From: Pocillopora verrucosa
Taxonomy: Eukaryota > Cnidaria > Anthozoa > Scleractinia > Pocilloporidae
Direction: 5' to 3'
NCBI RefSeq assembly: GCF_036669915.1
Contig: NC_089318.1
Span: forward strand, 12,109,571 to 12,173,570
DNA length: 64,000 nucleotides
Shown here one piece after another: positions 42,301 through 54,169 of this stretch. Within the stretch, counting starts at the first letter, position 1, and each line of letters begins with the position of its first letter. The position numbers and the translations under genes were made by a program. Below the pieces are notes generated by a model. The model saw nothing but the letters and a program-made list of their open reading frames with translations, was not told the DNA's origin and did not search any database.

Positions 42301-43099
42301 GTAATAATAAAAAAAAACAGTCAAGGCATACAATTGTATTTTTCGTCCATGAACAATGACGGACAAAGTTTGTGATTTAAAATAACAAATGTATGCACAT
42401 GCTTTTAAAATATGTAGTTTTTGAAGAGCCAAATTCAAATATTGGATTAATTTTTTCTATTTTACCAAAAGAAATTTTTTTTATGTCCAAGCTTACCAAC
42501 ATTTTTGCCCAACATTTCAGTTTTAAGTCCGCTAATGTTCCTCCGTGTTTTTCTCGCAGTCGCACGAGTCTGTTTTCGTAGGAGTCATGGTCGTCCTCTT
42601 CCATACTGTCACTGCTGTCGATAGTGTCGCCTGAATGAAAAACAAAAAAGGAGGACATTGTTTCCATTAAACATTGAGTAATTTTGTAACAAGCAGGAAA
42701 CACAGGCAATATGGTTTTCCATTCATAGCTGAATTTCTCTTCCTCTTTGCTTTACTGGCTTCCCTTCTTTCTATCTCGCCCTGTTTTCATTTGAAGGAAC
42801 TGTGTGGATCCACCCATAGGGTCATCCAACTGTTTTTCTGTTTTGATGTCACATTTTCGGCGCCCGTCACCCATGTAGCTGATAATTAGCGACGTGCAAT
42901 TAGAAGCGGGACTTAATTCTTCTGAATAATTTTCAAGTAAATATTGCTTTAGTTCATTGACAGATATGAAATTAGGCAAATATCGGATTGAATATCGCTC
43001 AAATTGGCCCTTGTTGGCCAGCTTAGACACTTTTAGGAAAGCTTGAACCGTTTCCATCACTGACCACATGCAACTAATTTTGGTTATCAACCGTGGCAC
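39396..43099 (-). CDS. Four-exon gene with PB1-like N-terminus and SHOCT-like C-terminus
   Basis: Exons, minus strand: about 43099-42755, 42630-42497, 42295 to about 42078, and 39569-39396. GT/AG sites are clear for the 42630 acceptor, the 42497 donor, and the 42295 and 39569 acceptors. Exon 1 has MWSVMETVQAFLKVSKL and a PB1-like stretch (ISYMGDGRRKCDIKTEKQLDD). Exon 2 is short and acidic with VRLREKHGGTLADLKLKCWAKML. Exon 3 is Ser/Thr-rich. Exon 4 (57 codons plus stop) is a helical pair, IYNQIAQLKDLFDKEIIKRD to KTKLVNELNKIK-like, resembling SHOCT-type C-terminal domains. I recall this overall layout from uncharacterised cnidarian protein families but know no function. The last intron contains the Crypton element. 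It may be a host gene or a TE-borne accessory gene. Exon 1 and 3 donors are uncertain. Confidence 0.5.
39687..39829. repeat. Fold-back repeat beside the Crypton end
   Basis: GGTAATTGAAC ... GTTCAATTACC form the outer stem, with mirrored TGAAATCATATGCGTGATTTC and GAAATCACAAGTATGATTTC-like inner arms around a GCGCGCAGCGCG-like centre. It behaves as a MITE-like hairpin of about 143 bp and abuts the left end of the Crypton element. Confidence 0.75.
40084..41731 (-). pseudogene. Crypton tyrosine recombinase, broken
   Basis: From a probable Met at 41731 the gene encodes an N-terminal core-binding segment (IQEFKSVASNKNTSRSTKQW). A DUF3504-type recombinase domain follows, with ALWEKGQLGDF, then HYDAYVEDVIIRQ, the catalytic H-x-x-R in TNHSMRKTLVSKL, the later His in ITGHARES, and the nucleophile Tyr in the LDDYDEIDEN segment just beyond. 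A Gln/Asn/Pro-rich C-tail ends in an acidic ESDDED. Breaks are a frameshift in the nine-T run at 41306-41314 plus another just upstream, TAG at 41263-41265, and TAG at 40528-40530 immediately before the tyrosine motif. The last stop alone would remove the catalytic Tyr. Long stretches between breaks are well preserved. Confidence 0.8.
41919..41946. repeat. Perfect 10-bp-stem hairpin near Crypton 5' end
   Basis: TGGTGCGATT, an 8-base loop, then AATCGCACCA. It lies about 190 bp upstream of the recombinase start and 30 bp inside the right terminal repeat. It could be a recombinase binding site or transcription control element. Confidence 0.6.
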
Positions 43100-43275
43100 G
43101 AGAGTAGAATGTTATGCAAATAAATTTAGTACACTTATACCCATAAAGCCATTGGGTCTCATCGTTCACAGTTTAGGCTTTCAAGGTGTCAACATTTTTG
43201 CAATCGAGTGTATACACAAATACAATGAAAACTCACCAACTGTTTGAGCTTAGGGTTTCTATGAACAATGATAAT

Positions 43276-44246
43276 TCACTGTAACAAATATCTCAACATG
43301 AACGCGACAATTTTCCTTCCAAAAGCACATGGGCGATTGCCCAGATGTTTTACGTAAAGCATAGGCCTGCAATGGGAGCTATAAATACTTCTTGTAGTTC
43401 TAGTTATCTCAGATACAGGTTGAATGGAAAGGAGTTCTGAGTCAATTTCCTCTATTTTGTTCCCAATGAAGTACAGCTTGTCTTTGTTCTCTTGGGAAAA
43501 CCAGCTATTTAATAATTGTTCCACCACACCTTCACATACGCAATGCATGTAGTCAATGGCAGTGCCACAAGTGACATCAAACATTGGGATTCCAAATCCC
43601 CAACACAAACCAAGTACTCCCTCTATGTTGTAATTCTGATGGGACAGAAACCAGTGAATACAAAAAACAAAATTGTAGTATTGACACTTACTCTCCAACT
43701 ATAGTTGGAAAGAAAACCCTTTTATCTTAGAAGGATTAAGGTTAGTGAAGGTACAACAAAAGCTCAACACTTAACGATGAGTTGCAAATTGGCCTTGATC
43801 TACATCACAACCAATAACTTTTTTAAACACTTGGTTTGTTGAATTTACAAACTGTAATCACATCATCAGTTTTTACACAAAATTTGAACTTCAGGAAAAA
43901 CAATGCTGACTCTGTCAACTCGGAGAATATTAGTCTTGCGCTCAAAAACAATTTGCAGCAGTTTGTCTACCAATTTGGCACCATCCTTTTTCCTTCTCAA
44001 CACCTGGAGGGCCTGCTCCTTGACTTTGTCATGCCTTCTGATCTCAGCATGACCACTGGCTGAAAAAGTGTTGTTGGGGTATATGTGGCACTGCCTGTTC
44101 CTAGCCTTTTCTCCAATGCCAACAACGTGCTGACACCCTTCCTCTTTACACTTGGAACACCCAGAGTAACCATTAAATTGCTTCTTTGAGTCCAGTGTTA
44201 CATCAAGCAGGATATCTCGCACACTGACCACATCTTCATTACCCAT
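43276..44246 (-). pseudogene. CACTA (EnSpm-like) transposase relic
   Basis: Two minus-strand coding blocks. The block at 44246 to about 43866 has FNGYSGCSKCKEEGCQ and CHIYPNNTFSASGH. The block from about 43637 (acceptor CAG before AATTACAAC) to 43276 has FDVTCGTAIDYMHCVCEGV, LYFIGNKIEEIDSELLSI and ITRTTRSIYS. The CGYC-like zinc pair, the D-YMHC-x-x-x-GV block and the I-x-R-x-P/T-R-S-I motif order match animal EnSpm/CACTA transposases. Upstream and downstream catalytic parts are missing and I found no CACTA termini. It is a truncated, inactive fragment. It lies just upstream of the four-exon gene and could confuse gene models there. Confidence 0.65.
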
Positions 44247-44249
44247 TGA

Positions 44250-46480
44250 TACCTGCGATCCTGTTAAAAAAAAAATACCATGTCACAACACATCTAGGCC
44301 ATCACCCATTGTGCTGGCACCATTTTTACTCGAAGTAGCACTGCTAGCATATTCTAGAATAATTTGGCCATTCTGGTAGGAGAAAAGAACTTTAAAACAA
44401 CTACTCCTTTAAGATCAATCTACTCAAATGTCATGTAAATACAATGACCAGTTCTTACTCTCAAAAAGTTTTCATAGAATGATACAGTTTGCAAGAGGCA
44501 AAATGAAAGGCAGTAGAATCAAACTACTAGTTCTCTTTTTTTTTTAATTTTTTGTTTTAAGTTTGCCACTTTAGGTGGACCTTAAAAATGGCTGCAAAAA
44601 TGTTGGAAAATGTGGTTTCCTTTTGCTAAACCAAATTCCTGCAAAAATGCGATTTGTCCTGCTGAACCTAGAAATCAATGCAGAAGAATACTGGTAATGT
44701 GTTGCCAAATCACATATTGCATGAGAACATTGATAAGCCTTTGAAGCAAACATGAGAGGATCACCTTAGCATATCCATTTTGCCTGTCTTTTTTATTAAT
44801 TTTTACATGCAGTAACTTAGATAAGAATTGCTAGCAACCTGTGAAGTATACAGTGTAACTAAGAGAGTGAGAGAATTAGTAAGAGGTGAAAGCTCATTGA
44901 TCACCAGGAAACTGGCCAGACTCCGTAACTTGATGAGTGAATGAGTACAACATCGTCAGTGTTGCCTATGAGTGAGGTTTTGGTTGCTCTTGCCAAGAAA
45001 CCACCAGGTCCTGAAAACATCTTGTAAAGCTTGCCATTATAGACATCTTTAATTGAACCATCATTACTAGTTTCTCTATGAAATCTATACCTGAGGTTTT
45101 CAAGTTGTCCTGGACCTGTAGGATAAAACAGTGTTCCTCAGCCACCTCAATTACACTGTAGGCAAGAAATTGATTTACAGTAGCTGTATCCCTTGTATAC
45201 TAGTGAATGACAATTCAGTCAATATTAGCCATAACATTCTCCTTAAAGACTTGCAAAAGGTGTCAAGGTAGTTCAAATGGTTGGTAGATTAATGTACCAA
45301 TTTATGTTGTACTTACAGCAGGCACTTTATGTATGTATGGATGTATGCATGCATGTATGCATGTATATATGTATGCATGTGTGTGTAGGCATGCATTCAT
45401 TGTGTATGTATGTATGCATGTAATACAAGTTTTCCTTGTGCGTACAATCAACATTTCAATAACAGTAAAGTAATATCACTTAACTTAGTTCCTGTTTTTA
45501 ATGAGGTATAGTCCTGAACATAGCTTTCAATAGTAGATTTGTTGATAGGGTGTTTCTGATCCTTACATGTAACCATAATGTATTACATGTACATGCATTG
45601 TAGAATTGAACCTATGCAACATAATAGTTTGTAGCTGGTCTTCTATTGGAAGCTCAATGAAAAAAAACTTACCTGATAGTGACTTACTGCATATCCTACA
45701 AACATCACCATCCTTTGGTTTCTCAGCAGACATGTACACCTGGCACTTTAGATTAGGGCAACAACTGCATTATTCTCCTTAGGACAATGTAACTCAAGGA
45801 GACTAATGAAATCATTTTAGGCAACCAAGGTGTAACTGACTCCAGGCACAATTACCACAAGTTCAGAATTAAAAATAAAGGCCGTCAAAGCACTGATCAA
45901 CAGCACTGGACTTCGCGTTGATTTCCAATGATTTATCTTAATTACAATATGCCAATGCTCAAAACCATCAAACTAAAATACAAATACAAATATCTAGTCC
46001 ATGCAATGCAAAAGAACAAAGCAGATTGGATGTGATAAAAATACAAACACATGTAACGGCAAAACAACTAATCTAGAAATAAACCCACGAAATGAGACTA
46101 AGAAAGGTAAAAAATAGATGCTTACTGATTGTCCCTTCTGTACACCTGAGTAGTTATAAATGCAGGATCCAAAAAGTTCGCAATAAACACAAGAAACTCC
46201 ACAAACGCAAAAACACAGACCATGCACACAGACGACTAGTAAAGACGCACGAGGTTCTGAAATACAATCTGACAGAAACTTCACTAATATCTAACCTAGA
46301 CAGTTACACAAGGACATTTTGTGTCGCATAATAAATGCCATGGTGAGAAGTAAACTTTCTCCCACTGTAATTCTACTATCTTCATACAACAGTTCATCTT
46401 CCATGCTTCTTTTTTTCCTCCTTAGTCCCTTTTTCCTCCTGAGTGCCTTAGTCCTCCTCCCAGCTATGTTTTAAATGGTA
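44250..46480. other. No gene recognised; contains a microsatellite
   Basis: Only short frames without domain signatures. A (TATG/CATG)n-type microsatellite occupies about 45331-45422. Confidence 0.5.
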
Positions 46481-46485
46481 TTAAT

Positions 46486-47255
46486 GTGGAGGTTGTCACA
46501 GCCAAAAAAGGACCAGCAAGGACCAGCAATTTAATCCTTGTTGAAAACACACAAAGGAGAGCTACTCGCTTTATCTTAAGGAATAGTAACCTATGTTATA
46601 AGACTTGTTTAATCAAGCTTAAGTTATTACCGCTAAGTTACTGGTTAGAATATCTTGAATTAGTTTTCTTTTTTTAAGTGCCCTCATGGGCTTATAGATT
46701 TCACTTGTGAATTTAATTGTTATTTTTCTTTTCTAAAGGGTAACACGCGCCGTGCTTCATCAGGGCTGCATTTAAAGTTAAATGCCTGTTGTACATCTTC
46801 CTTTTGAGACTTATACTTCAACAGAATAACTTTGATGTGGAATAGTTTACCTAAAAATATCAAGGATTCAGACACTGTAAGCTCTTTGAAAAGTAAACTT
46901 AAGTCGTTTTATATTACTAGACTTTTGACTGATTTTGATGGTGACAATTTTTGTCTTTTAAATTAATTTGTCCTAAGTGTCATCATGTAAATACTTCTTC
47001 TGTCTGTACTTGTTAAGTTCAGTTAAGTTAAGTTGTTAATTTGTATACTTTAGAATGTTCTGTGTGATTTAGATTATTTGAATTGTAGTTTAGTCAGATC
47101 AGGGAAGGGATCTTTTTTCGGGATATTTCTTTCCGGGATATTTTTTATGGGGCTGGGTGTGGGTGTATTAACCAAGTAGGGGACTTATGTCCGATTGTTA
47201 TGCACCTGTACTTGTACTTGTATGAATCCATTAAATGAATAAATAAATAATACCT
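46486..47255 (+). mobile_element. 5'-truncated LINE, 3' end
   Basis: The plus strand encodes the tail of a non-LTR retrotransposon ORF2: ENTQRRATRFIL, then LIKLKLLPLSYWLEYLEL. After a frame break come the typical WNSLPKNIKDSDTVSSLKSK and a stop near 46965. A 3' UTR of about 280 bp follows, ending in (AATA)n at about 47235-47252. The upstream endonuclease and RT domains are absent, as expected for 5' truncation. The short repeated tail suggests a CR1/L2-like or related clade rather than poly-A L1, but the clade is uncertain. Confidence 0.7.
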
Positions 47256-49506
47256 TGTTCTTGAACAATTCATCTTGGTCATTGTAGCTTTCAAGTTTTT
47301 GTTTAAGTTTCTTTCTTCACCAAAGAGTTGAACATATGAGGGCTTGCTTTCAGCATGGAATCTCCACTTTTTGTAGCTTGGATTCTTGCCTAGGTCCATG
47401 TCTAACGAAAACTGATCAGGTAAACTATCAGCATAGCAACCAAGCTTGCCCAGAGAGTAGCCAGTCTGGGTACGAGAACTGAATCAATGAGGGAACCGGA
47501 AATTTTGTGGTGGGAAAAGAGAGGAAATGAACAATAATTGCCTTCAACACAAGGCCACCATGTGGTGGAACTTGTAACTCCTGCAGTTTGTTGAAGGATT
47601 ACGTTTCTCAACCGTTTCCCATGCTTACAACAGAGGTATTCCACAGTCTTCGTGATCAAATCTGAATTCTCTCTCTGTCGTCAACTTTTACTCATGACAT
47701 TTTAGCTCTAGCTTGTCTTCTTTTAGAGCAAACTTTTGCAGTGCAAGAAACATGTTAGACAAATTTCATACTTCATTAGCTGGAGTTGCTAAGATCATGG
47801 GCAGTTGGCTTAAAGAAACCTACATAAGTAGTTACAACAGAGGTTACCGCATCAAATAACGGAAAGAATCTAAAAAAGACGCCGTGTATTTTCAGCCAGA
47901 GGACAATCATAAAACAATAGCCAAAAGAGGAAAAGTTTTAAGAGAAAAAAAATGGGAAAAAATGGTGGGGCAAGCAGTCATACCCGGCAACTTCAAGAGA
48001 AGATATGAGAGAAGCCCATATGATTCTGGCATCTTGATTTACTAATTCACTGTTATCACATTTGTAATCTTCAATCGACTGATGATGTCTAAACTCCAAG
48101 TAGTTTACTGTCGTTTCTTTCAATTTTGGCTCATTTTCCAAACCAAAATTATCAGTCATGCTTAAAAGAATATAATTTCAACTGATGCTGACATTACCCA
48201 CTTCCTCTGAAGAAGAAAAGATTCTTTATCTTCGAGAATTTGCTCAAAACATCAGGAACAACAGCAAAGGTCCTCAGCTGCTTGAAGATGTGTTTTACGA
48301 CAAGTTGTGAGAGCATCGTCCCCAGGTTCCCTCCCCACCCCCGGGACTGTTCTCTTAATCCCCTTGAAGAAACTCCTCTACAGCCGGTGCTGAAGAGTTT
48401 TATCACAGTTTTTAATATAATGAGAGGCTATAAAATTAACAAGAGCTCTGTTTTAGGCTTGGCTAAATCTATGTATTACATAACAATGTTGTCTCAGAGA
48501 TGATGTCTGTGTGGTCTTGTTTGATTTTTACCTTTGCCTTGCTCAAAAATATGAAATTGTGCTCAGGATGACATTAAATTTTAGTGCATAGTGCTGTGAT
48601 ATCTAACACAGTATATTTAATGCAATTACTGATGATAAAGGAATTAACTAGAATTTCAATGATGAATGTAGAGCATGGCAATTAATCAAATGATCAATGT
48701 CTAATCATGAACTAGCTCTTTCTCAATGACAAGTACACAGCATTAATATCAGTGAAGGTTACTTCATACAACAGTTACTGTAAACCACCATACCAAAAAT
48801 CATGGCGACTGATACATTCACCCAGAACTCTTTATGCAATAAAATCCTGGAACCACTCATAAAATCAAGCAGAAAAGGTAAAAAAAATTGAATTCTTGCA
48901 TACATAATGGAGTTGTTTTGTGAAATATTGCCTTCTACATGTGCCTTATTGTAAAATGTCTAGGCGCCATCTTTGTCTGTAAGTGGATTGAATCTCATGG
49001 GTAAACACCAGGAAAAATAGTACACCTTTTGTTGTTCATTTATGCAAAATGTACATTAATTTATGTCAACAGTTGAAACTATACGGCAAGTATACATTCA
49101 TTAGCACTTCCATGAACTTCATTAACGTGAACGAACTTTCAATAATGCTATTTGCATATGTATTAACATTCAATAGCATCAATGGATGAACAATTGCACC
49201 TTTCGACAACCAAACATAACAAGTATACTTTCAATCTTGCACAATGAATGATTACTAACACCAATAGAAAATCAATTGCATAGTATGACAATCAATGGCA
49301 TATTAGAGACATACAATAATGCATAAAGACGTATAATCAATTGCACCTTCAGACAATTGTTTATTTGATATGGTCAATCATTAATGTGAACTGACAAACA
49401 TGTGTATAGTAATAAGAGTCAACTAAGGAAAAAGAAATTTCAAAATTGTTCAATTACATTGTGCTGTAATGTAATGTTTTGCAATTATCCTTCAATTTCT
49501 TCATTA
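47256..49506. other. No gene recognised
   Basis: About 2.2 kb with only short open frames and no recognised repeats. Confidence 0.5.
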
Positions 49507-49720
49507 TTTAACCCTTTAACTCCCAGAAGTGATCAACATAAAACTTCTCCTTATAATATTCTTACATTATCCAGCAAATAGGTAATGAGAATATTCAAAC
49601 TTATCAGTTAGAAGTTGTTATCTTGATCTAACACCAAATTCTCATTACTAATGTATAAGGAAATGTGTAGCAGCTTGAGGGGAGAATTAACAATTTGATC
49701 CTGGGAGTTAAAGGGTTAAA
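49507..49720. mobile_element. piggyBac-type MITE with TTAA duplication
   Basis: Perfect 20-bp inverted repeats (TTTAACCCTTTAACTCCCAG and its complement) bound 214 bp. Taking TTAA as target duplication (49508-49511 and 49716-49719), the element is 49512-49715 and starts CCCTTTAAC. CCY ends plus TTAA are the piggyBac signature. There is no coding capacity. Confidence 0.8.
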
Positions 49721-49837
49721 CATCTTGTAATGTATGTTTGCGTAAATCTGTACCACTCTTCACATTTAGCAACCGTGATGGTGCCGATGTTTCTCTGCAG
49801 GACATGAAGTAGCAATTGAGTGCAGAAGTTACCTCGT

Positions 49838-50742
49838 GTGATTTCTTGTCATCTTGCCTCTGCTCTGTTGTGCATCTGTTCTTGCTGCTCTGAATGGCTT
49901 ACGTCCACTGTTATGGCTGCTTTTAAGGCACTTATTGCCTGCTCTACAATGTTAAGAAATTGCCTGTATGGTGGTAGCTTTTTAAGCTCAGAATTAGGAC
50001 CAGGAATGGCAGGATTGTTGTGGGCTGGTGCATTGTCATAAATGAAAATCACATGTTTATTTGGGTCGAGATTTAGCCTTGTCTGTGACAGAAATTCATT
50101 AAATTGACCATTCATTCCACTGAGAAATGCCGAGTGAAAAACTAGTCCATTGGTTTGTGAAATTGCCAGTACTACAGTAACATTTCTCTCTTGCTGACCA
50201 CATACTTGTCGATATGCTCTCTCTCCTATCCTTGTTTGTCCGTGACTTCTTGCTTTCCAAATATTTTAGCCACACTTGTCTATGAAAATACTCTGATTCA
50301 CTACAGCATAGCACATGAACCAGTTGGCACAGACAAGTCTTTTTTGCAGGACATAAGGGTGGTTTCGTTCAACTGGGATTGGCTTGCCAATTTCTCACGA
50401 TACAATATACCTTCAAGTGTTCTGGTTACTGTACAGTCATGGATTTCTTGGAACACGCTGTCTCAATTCTTGATTTATCTGTGCTAGTGTTAGCAGGCAA
50501 ATTTTGTTCAAAATGTCATCCAGGCAATTCTTCATTTCATCATCTACTCAAACATGATTTGTTCCTCCTTGTGGTCTCTCTGTGATCCTTCCTTCTCACA
50601 AGTATCGTGCAATGATACTTCTTGCCGTTGAACGGTTCACTCCGATAGTAGCAGCAACCATCAAATAATCTTCATTAACATCTTCAAAGGCTTGAATAAT
50701 TCTTTGATGCTGTTCAAGTAGGATTCTGTTTCTTGGTGGCAT
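49838..50742 (-). pseudogene. Tc1/mariner-IS630-like transposase relic
   Basis: Starting at an ATG at 50742, the minus strand encodes an HTH (QRIIQAFEDVNEDYLMVAAT then GVNRSTARSIIARYL) that is soon interrupted by several stops. Further on come SIFIDKCG, a TAA, then NIWKARSHG, GERAYRQVCGQQERNVTVVL, HVIFIYDNAPAHNNP with the second catalytic Asp and LPPYRQFLNIVEQAISALK with the final Glu. The order is that of DDE_3 transposases. At least four in-frame stops make it inactive. It differs from the transposase at 37.5-39.3 kb in motif wording, so it is a separate family. The MITE at 49507-49720 is not its terminus. Confidence 0.75.
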
Positions 50743-50759
50743 GATTTTCTCCAGTTATT

Positions 50760-51182
50760 TCTATCTACCTATTCATACAGCATACATGTACTCTGTTTGT
50801 TACATTGTACTGAACCTGCAAAATGTTCTTCATTCTGTATCTGCTTCAGCAAAATATTGTGCAAAAAGGAACATAAAATTTAAATGATAATGTACCTACT
50901 CTTTTATTTTTGTTCAGTATTATAAAATACATGTAACTACAATGGATGACACCGATGAATATTTTTTCTTCCCATTCATTCGAAAAACACCAATGTTTGT
51001 CAGTTCACATTAGTGATTGACCATTTTGAATAAACGATTGTACAAAGGTGCAATTGATTGTGCATCTCTATGCAAATTGTATTATTGTATGTCTCTAATA
51101 TGTGACCTCTCACGCGAAAACGTTCCTTACGGTTTGCCCTTTTGAAACGGATAGCCGTTTGTAAGCCGTTCAAACGAGATGG
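50760..51182. other. No gene recognised
   Basis: AT-rich stretch between the transposase relic and the 44-bp tandem array; no protein signature. Confidence 0.5.
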
Positions 51183-51425
51183 GATGCCGTTCGAACGGGT
51201 TGAGCTATCCATTCAAAAACAATTACGAGCCGTTTGAACGGCTTGAGCTATCCGTTCAAAAAAAAATTGGGAGTCGTTCAAATGGCTGGAGCTATCCGTT
51301 CAAAAAAAATTGGGAGCTGTTTCGAATGGGTTGAGCTATCCGTTCAAAAAAAATTGGGAGCCGTTCGAACGGCTGGAGCTATACGTTTCAAAAAAGTTGT
51401 GAGCTGTTCGAACTGGATGTTCGTG
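51183..51425. repeat. Five to six tandem copies of a 44-bp unit
   Basis: Units of 43-46 bp of the form GCCGTTCGAACGGC, then TTGAGCTATCCGTTC, then A-rich ATTGGGA. The core GCCGTTCGAACGGC is itself palindromic. The copies differ at several bases. Open frames on both strands here only reflect the array. Related GTTCAACCGTTT/CAGCCGTTCAGCCGG sequence occurs at about 55040-55105. Confidence 0.9.
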
Positions 51426-51599
51426 GCGAACGGCTGGCGGTATGTTTTGAAACCGTAGCTTACAATTCCTTTGGAAGGGATGTTTCGTGCCGTGATCCTG
51501 TCAAAGTTAATAGTCTTCGCACTGCGATCAGTCAAGAGTACATCGGACAGACTAAAGTTAGTTTAGAATAGAAGAATAAAGACCATTCAGCGCGTCCTA

Positions 51600-51851
51600 T
51601 CAAAGCCAGAGACCGAACGACACTTGTGTGCCTTGAAGCTGCTGCCACATTTTTTCAGTAAAGAGGAACTTGCGGAAAGCAATACTGATGGCAGTCATGA
51701 CAAAAAATGCCTGGACAGTGTCAAATTAAATTTGCTGAAATTATTAGTCTTCAGTAAATTTCCAGTGAGCAAAAGCGAAGAGAAGGACAAAGCCTGGAGG
51801 ATATCGAAGGAAAAATTAACTCCAAGTGTTGTGCTACCCGCAAAGTTTTAA
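51600..51851 (+). CDS. BEN-domain fragment
   Basis: The frame encodes LKLLPHFFSKEELAESNTDG, then LDSVKLNLLKLLVFSKFPV and EEKDKAWRISKEKL. This matches the C-terminal half of a BEN domain, a helical DNA- and protein-binding module of chromatin factors and some viral and transposon proteins. The final part of the domain and any N-terminal region are absent, and there is no clear start codon at the beginning of similarity. It may be one exon of a larger gene or a fragment carried by a transposon. Confidence 0.5.
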   Translation, partial: SKPETERHLCALKLLPHFFSKEELAESNTDGSHDKKCLDSVKLNLLKLLVFSKFPVSKSEEKDKAWRISKEKLTPSVVLPAKF

Positions 51852-52411
51852 TGTCAGACTTTACTCCCCCTCGTTCATTGTAATCAATTTCATGTATGCC
51901 TTTTTTAAAGCTTGATGAATAGGATAGGAAAGAATTGCGTGTTATTGTTATCGCAGCACGGATAAGCGTGTGCATTGCATATTGACGTACGCGTGCGGAC
52001 GGACATCACAAATTAATTAATTTTTGATTGTTTGCGAATAAATTTGCCTTACCAAAAAAAAAAAAAAAAATTTCCATTAACTTTAAAGATCCAAGGCCAT
52101 GCCACGAGTGAAGGCTAAGGTTAAATAGTAAACTAAAACTTCGGATAAAAATTCATTCGGGGTTGAATGTTAGTGATACTCGATTCAATCTGGGCAAAGT
52201 TATTGAGGTAAACAATCACACTGGACTTGAAATTCACCTGTTGATTATTTCGTTTAATTTGAATCTAAATCCTCAGTATACATGTGTCGCTATATAATGA
52301 TAAATCATTGTACTACGAGTCAAAGCTCAAAACTTATACATACAAATTAATGCAAAGATAAAAACTTGAAGATTCTCAAAATACAACGCTTCTTGTGTAC
52401 TGAGAAAGAGT
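51852..52411. other. No gene recognised
   Basis: Contains a 17-A run near 52053-52069 and otherwise unremarkable AT-rich sequence. Confidence 0.45.
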
Positions 52412-54166
52412 TTAGGGTGCTTGTGCAACCAGGTCCTCTGTTCCAGGCTTGCAAAAGGGCCTGATCTCACGGAATAGATACTCCTTTCGTTCTTGGCTCA
52501 ACCTTGCTGGATTCAGTTTGGCTGGCAGCTGTGAGGCAGGGGGAATGACTGCGCGATCTTTCAATAGCATCAAAGACTGTTTGGGAGACGGGTGAAGCTC
52601 TTTGAAATAAACTCTACTGGGTTCATCTTTGGAAAACCGAAAGTGGTGGTATTTCTTGATATTTGGTACCCTTTTAAAGAACCATTCAAGAAAAGAAGAC
52701 CAGTTATATACCAGGACGATAACTGTTCCATCATGTGTCCCAGCAAACTGTGCTTTGTTGATCCAAGTGCTTGATGACTCTACCATATTGGCAAATTCAT
52801 AAACTGATGATATGTAGTTCAGTTTGTATGATTTCTTGATGATGCCAAAACAACGATCAGGACCAAACTTCGTATGTCTAGCAATCAAAAATGAGTATCT
52901 AACTGAATGATGAAGTTGAAGTATTGTCCTCCAAGCCAAGTACCATATAAAATAATTGTTTTTGTTTTGGCCTGAACAATTATCCGCATTAAGATGAACA
53001 GAAGTTTCTGCAAGTCCATGATGTTCGAAGTAATGGTGCACGTAGCTTATGGTGGTGCTTGCTCCTTTACCGACGTCACTGGCTTCATCAATCAGGTAGT
53101 TTACCTGCCAAGGGATCGCCTCGCACATCACTCCAAAAATCGCACACTTACTCTGCGTTTTAAAGTAGATTGGCCCGGGTTGCATAGGGTTGCTTGGTAT
53201 ATGCACCTGTTGTGCGAAGTCAAAGGAGTAGTGCATTGTAGTTGTCAGTGAGCACGATTCGTGACGCCCATCAAGGTCTATTTGGTCCACGACGGCCTGA
53301 AAACTGCATTTCGCCTCTTCGCAAACCTTTCGATAAAGCTCTCTCTCTGCCTTCACTGAATTCAAATGCTCCTGTTGTGTTTGAACGCATTCGGACTTTT
53401 CTTCTTCTGGAAGATTGCCTGCTCGAAGTAACTTGGAAGTGTTTTGTTGGCAGGTGAAGCATAAGTCAGTCATCGGTTTCGACACGACAACATTTGGATA
53501 AAATTGTTTCCACAAGTCGGTAAATTTAGTGTAACTTACAGCTTGCTTGTTCGACTCTTCACAGGCTCTTTTAAACGACTTCCATACATTCATTTTCGTG
53601 TCGCTCGATGAGAGTAGCTGAATGTCCTTGTTTTTAAAACCAGGGATCCTTCCTGGAAGCAGCACAGCATTTTCATCTGCATAGTTGCTCAGAAAGTTTT
53701 TGATATCCTCAGCAACGTCCAGTGGTAGCGCGTTATGTGGTAGTCTCTTGCTGTTCCCATGTATTCACAGAGAAATACAATGATTTTGATAATGGTCCAC
53801 AAGCCTTTGAAACCGGGATTTGCTGATGCCGTAGAGGTTCAGAAACATCTCCTTGCAGATGGGTTGAGACCGATAAAGGAAGCTGTAAGGTGGACTTCTT
53901 TTTCTTTTTTCCCCGATTGCTTCAATCGCCATAAAAGCTTGAATGTTTGCTAAGACAACCAAGTCCAGCTCCACGTGAGACAGTTCCAGGAAGTTGTATA
54001 GATTATCTAGAACGGTTTCCTCTGTAAATTGATCAGAACACTGACTACTTTTCAATCCTCGACGACATCCGCACCCATCTTATATGAATTTTTGCACGTT
54101 GGTGATGATACTTTCCTTGTTTTCCGTTTGATTACAATCCATCTCGACTCTTGTTGATTCCTCCAT
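52412..54166 (-). pseudogene. DUF7869-type transposase-like protein, two premature stops
   Basis: A single reading frame can be followed from Met at 54166 to a stop at 52412, broken only by a TAA near 54082 and a TGA at 53765-53767. The N-terminus has a Cys cluster (DGCGCRRGLKSSQC) and a helical region (LELSHVELDLVVLANIQAFM). The middle has NSKRLPHNALPLD and a CXXC (TDLCFTCQQN). The C-terminal RNase H-like part contains HLNADNCSGQNKNNYFIWYL, then FLIARHTKFGPDRCFGIIKK, the hallmark of DUF7869 proteins. This family is widespread and multicopy in animals and looks like a DDE transposase, with Asp in the ADN motif and Asp in GPDR. Both stops are one change from Gln or Arg codons. It may be the core of an element bounded by the GAACGGC-type repeats at about 51.2 and 55.05 kb. 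Confidence 0.75.
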
Positions 54167-54169
54167 TTT

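Noticed and set aside
51234..51535. Short frames on both strands across the 44-bp array
   Set aside because: Produced by the tandem repeat; no domain and no conservation beyond the array.
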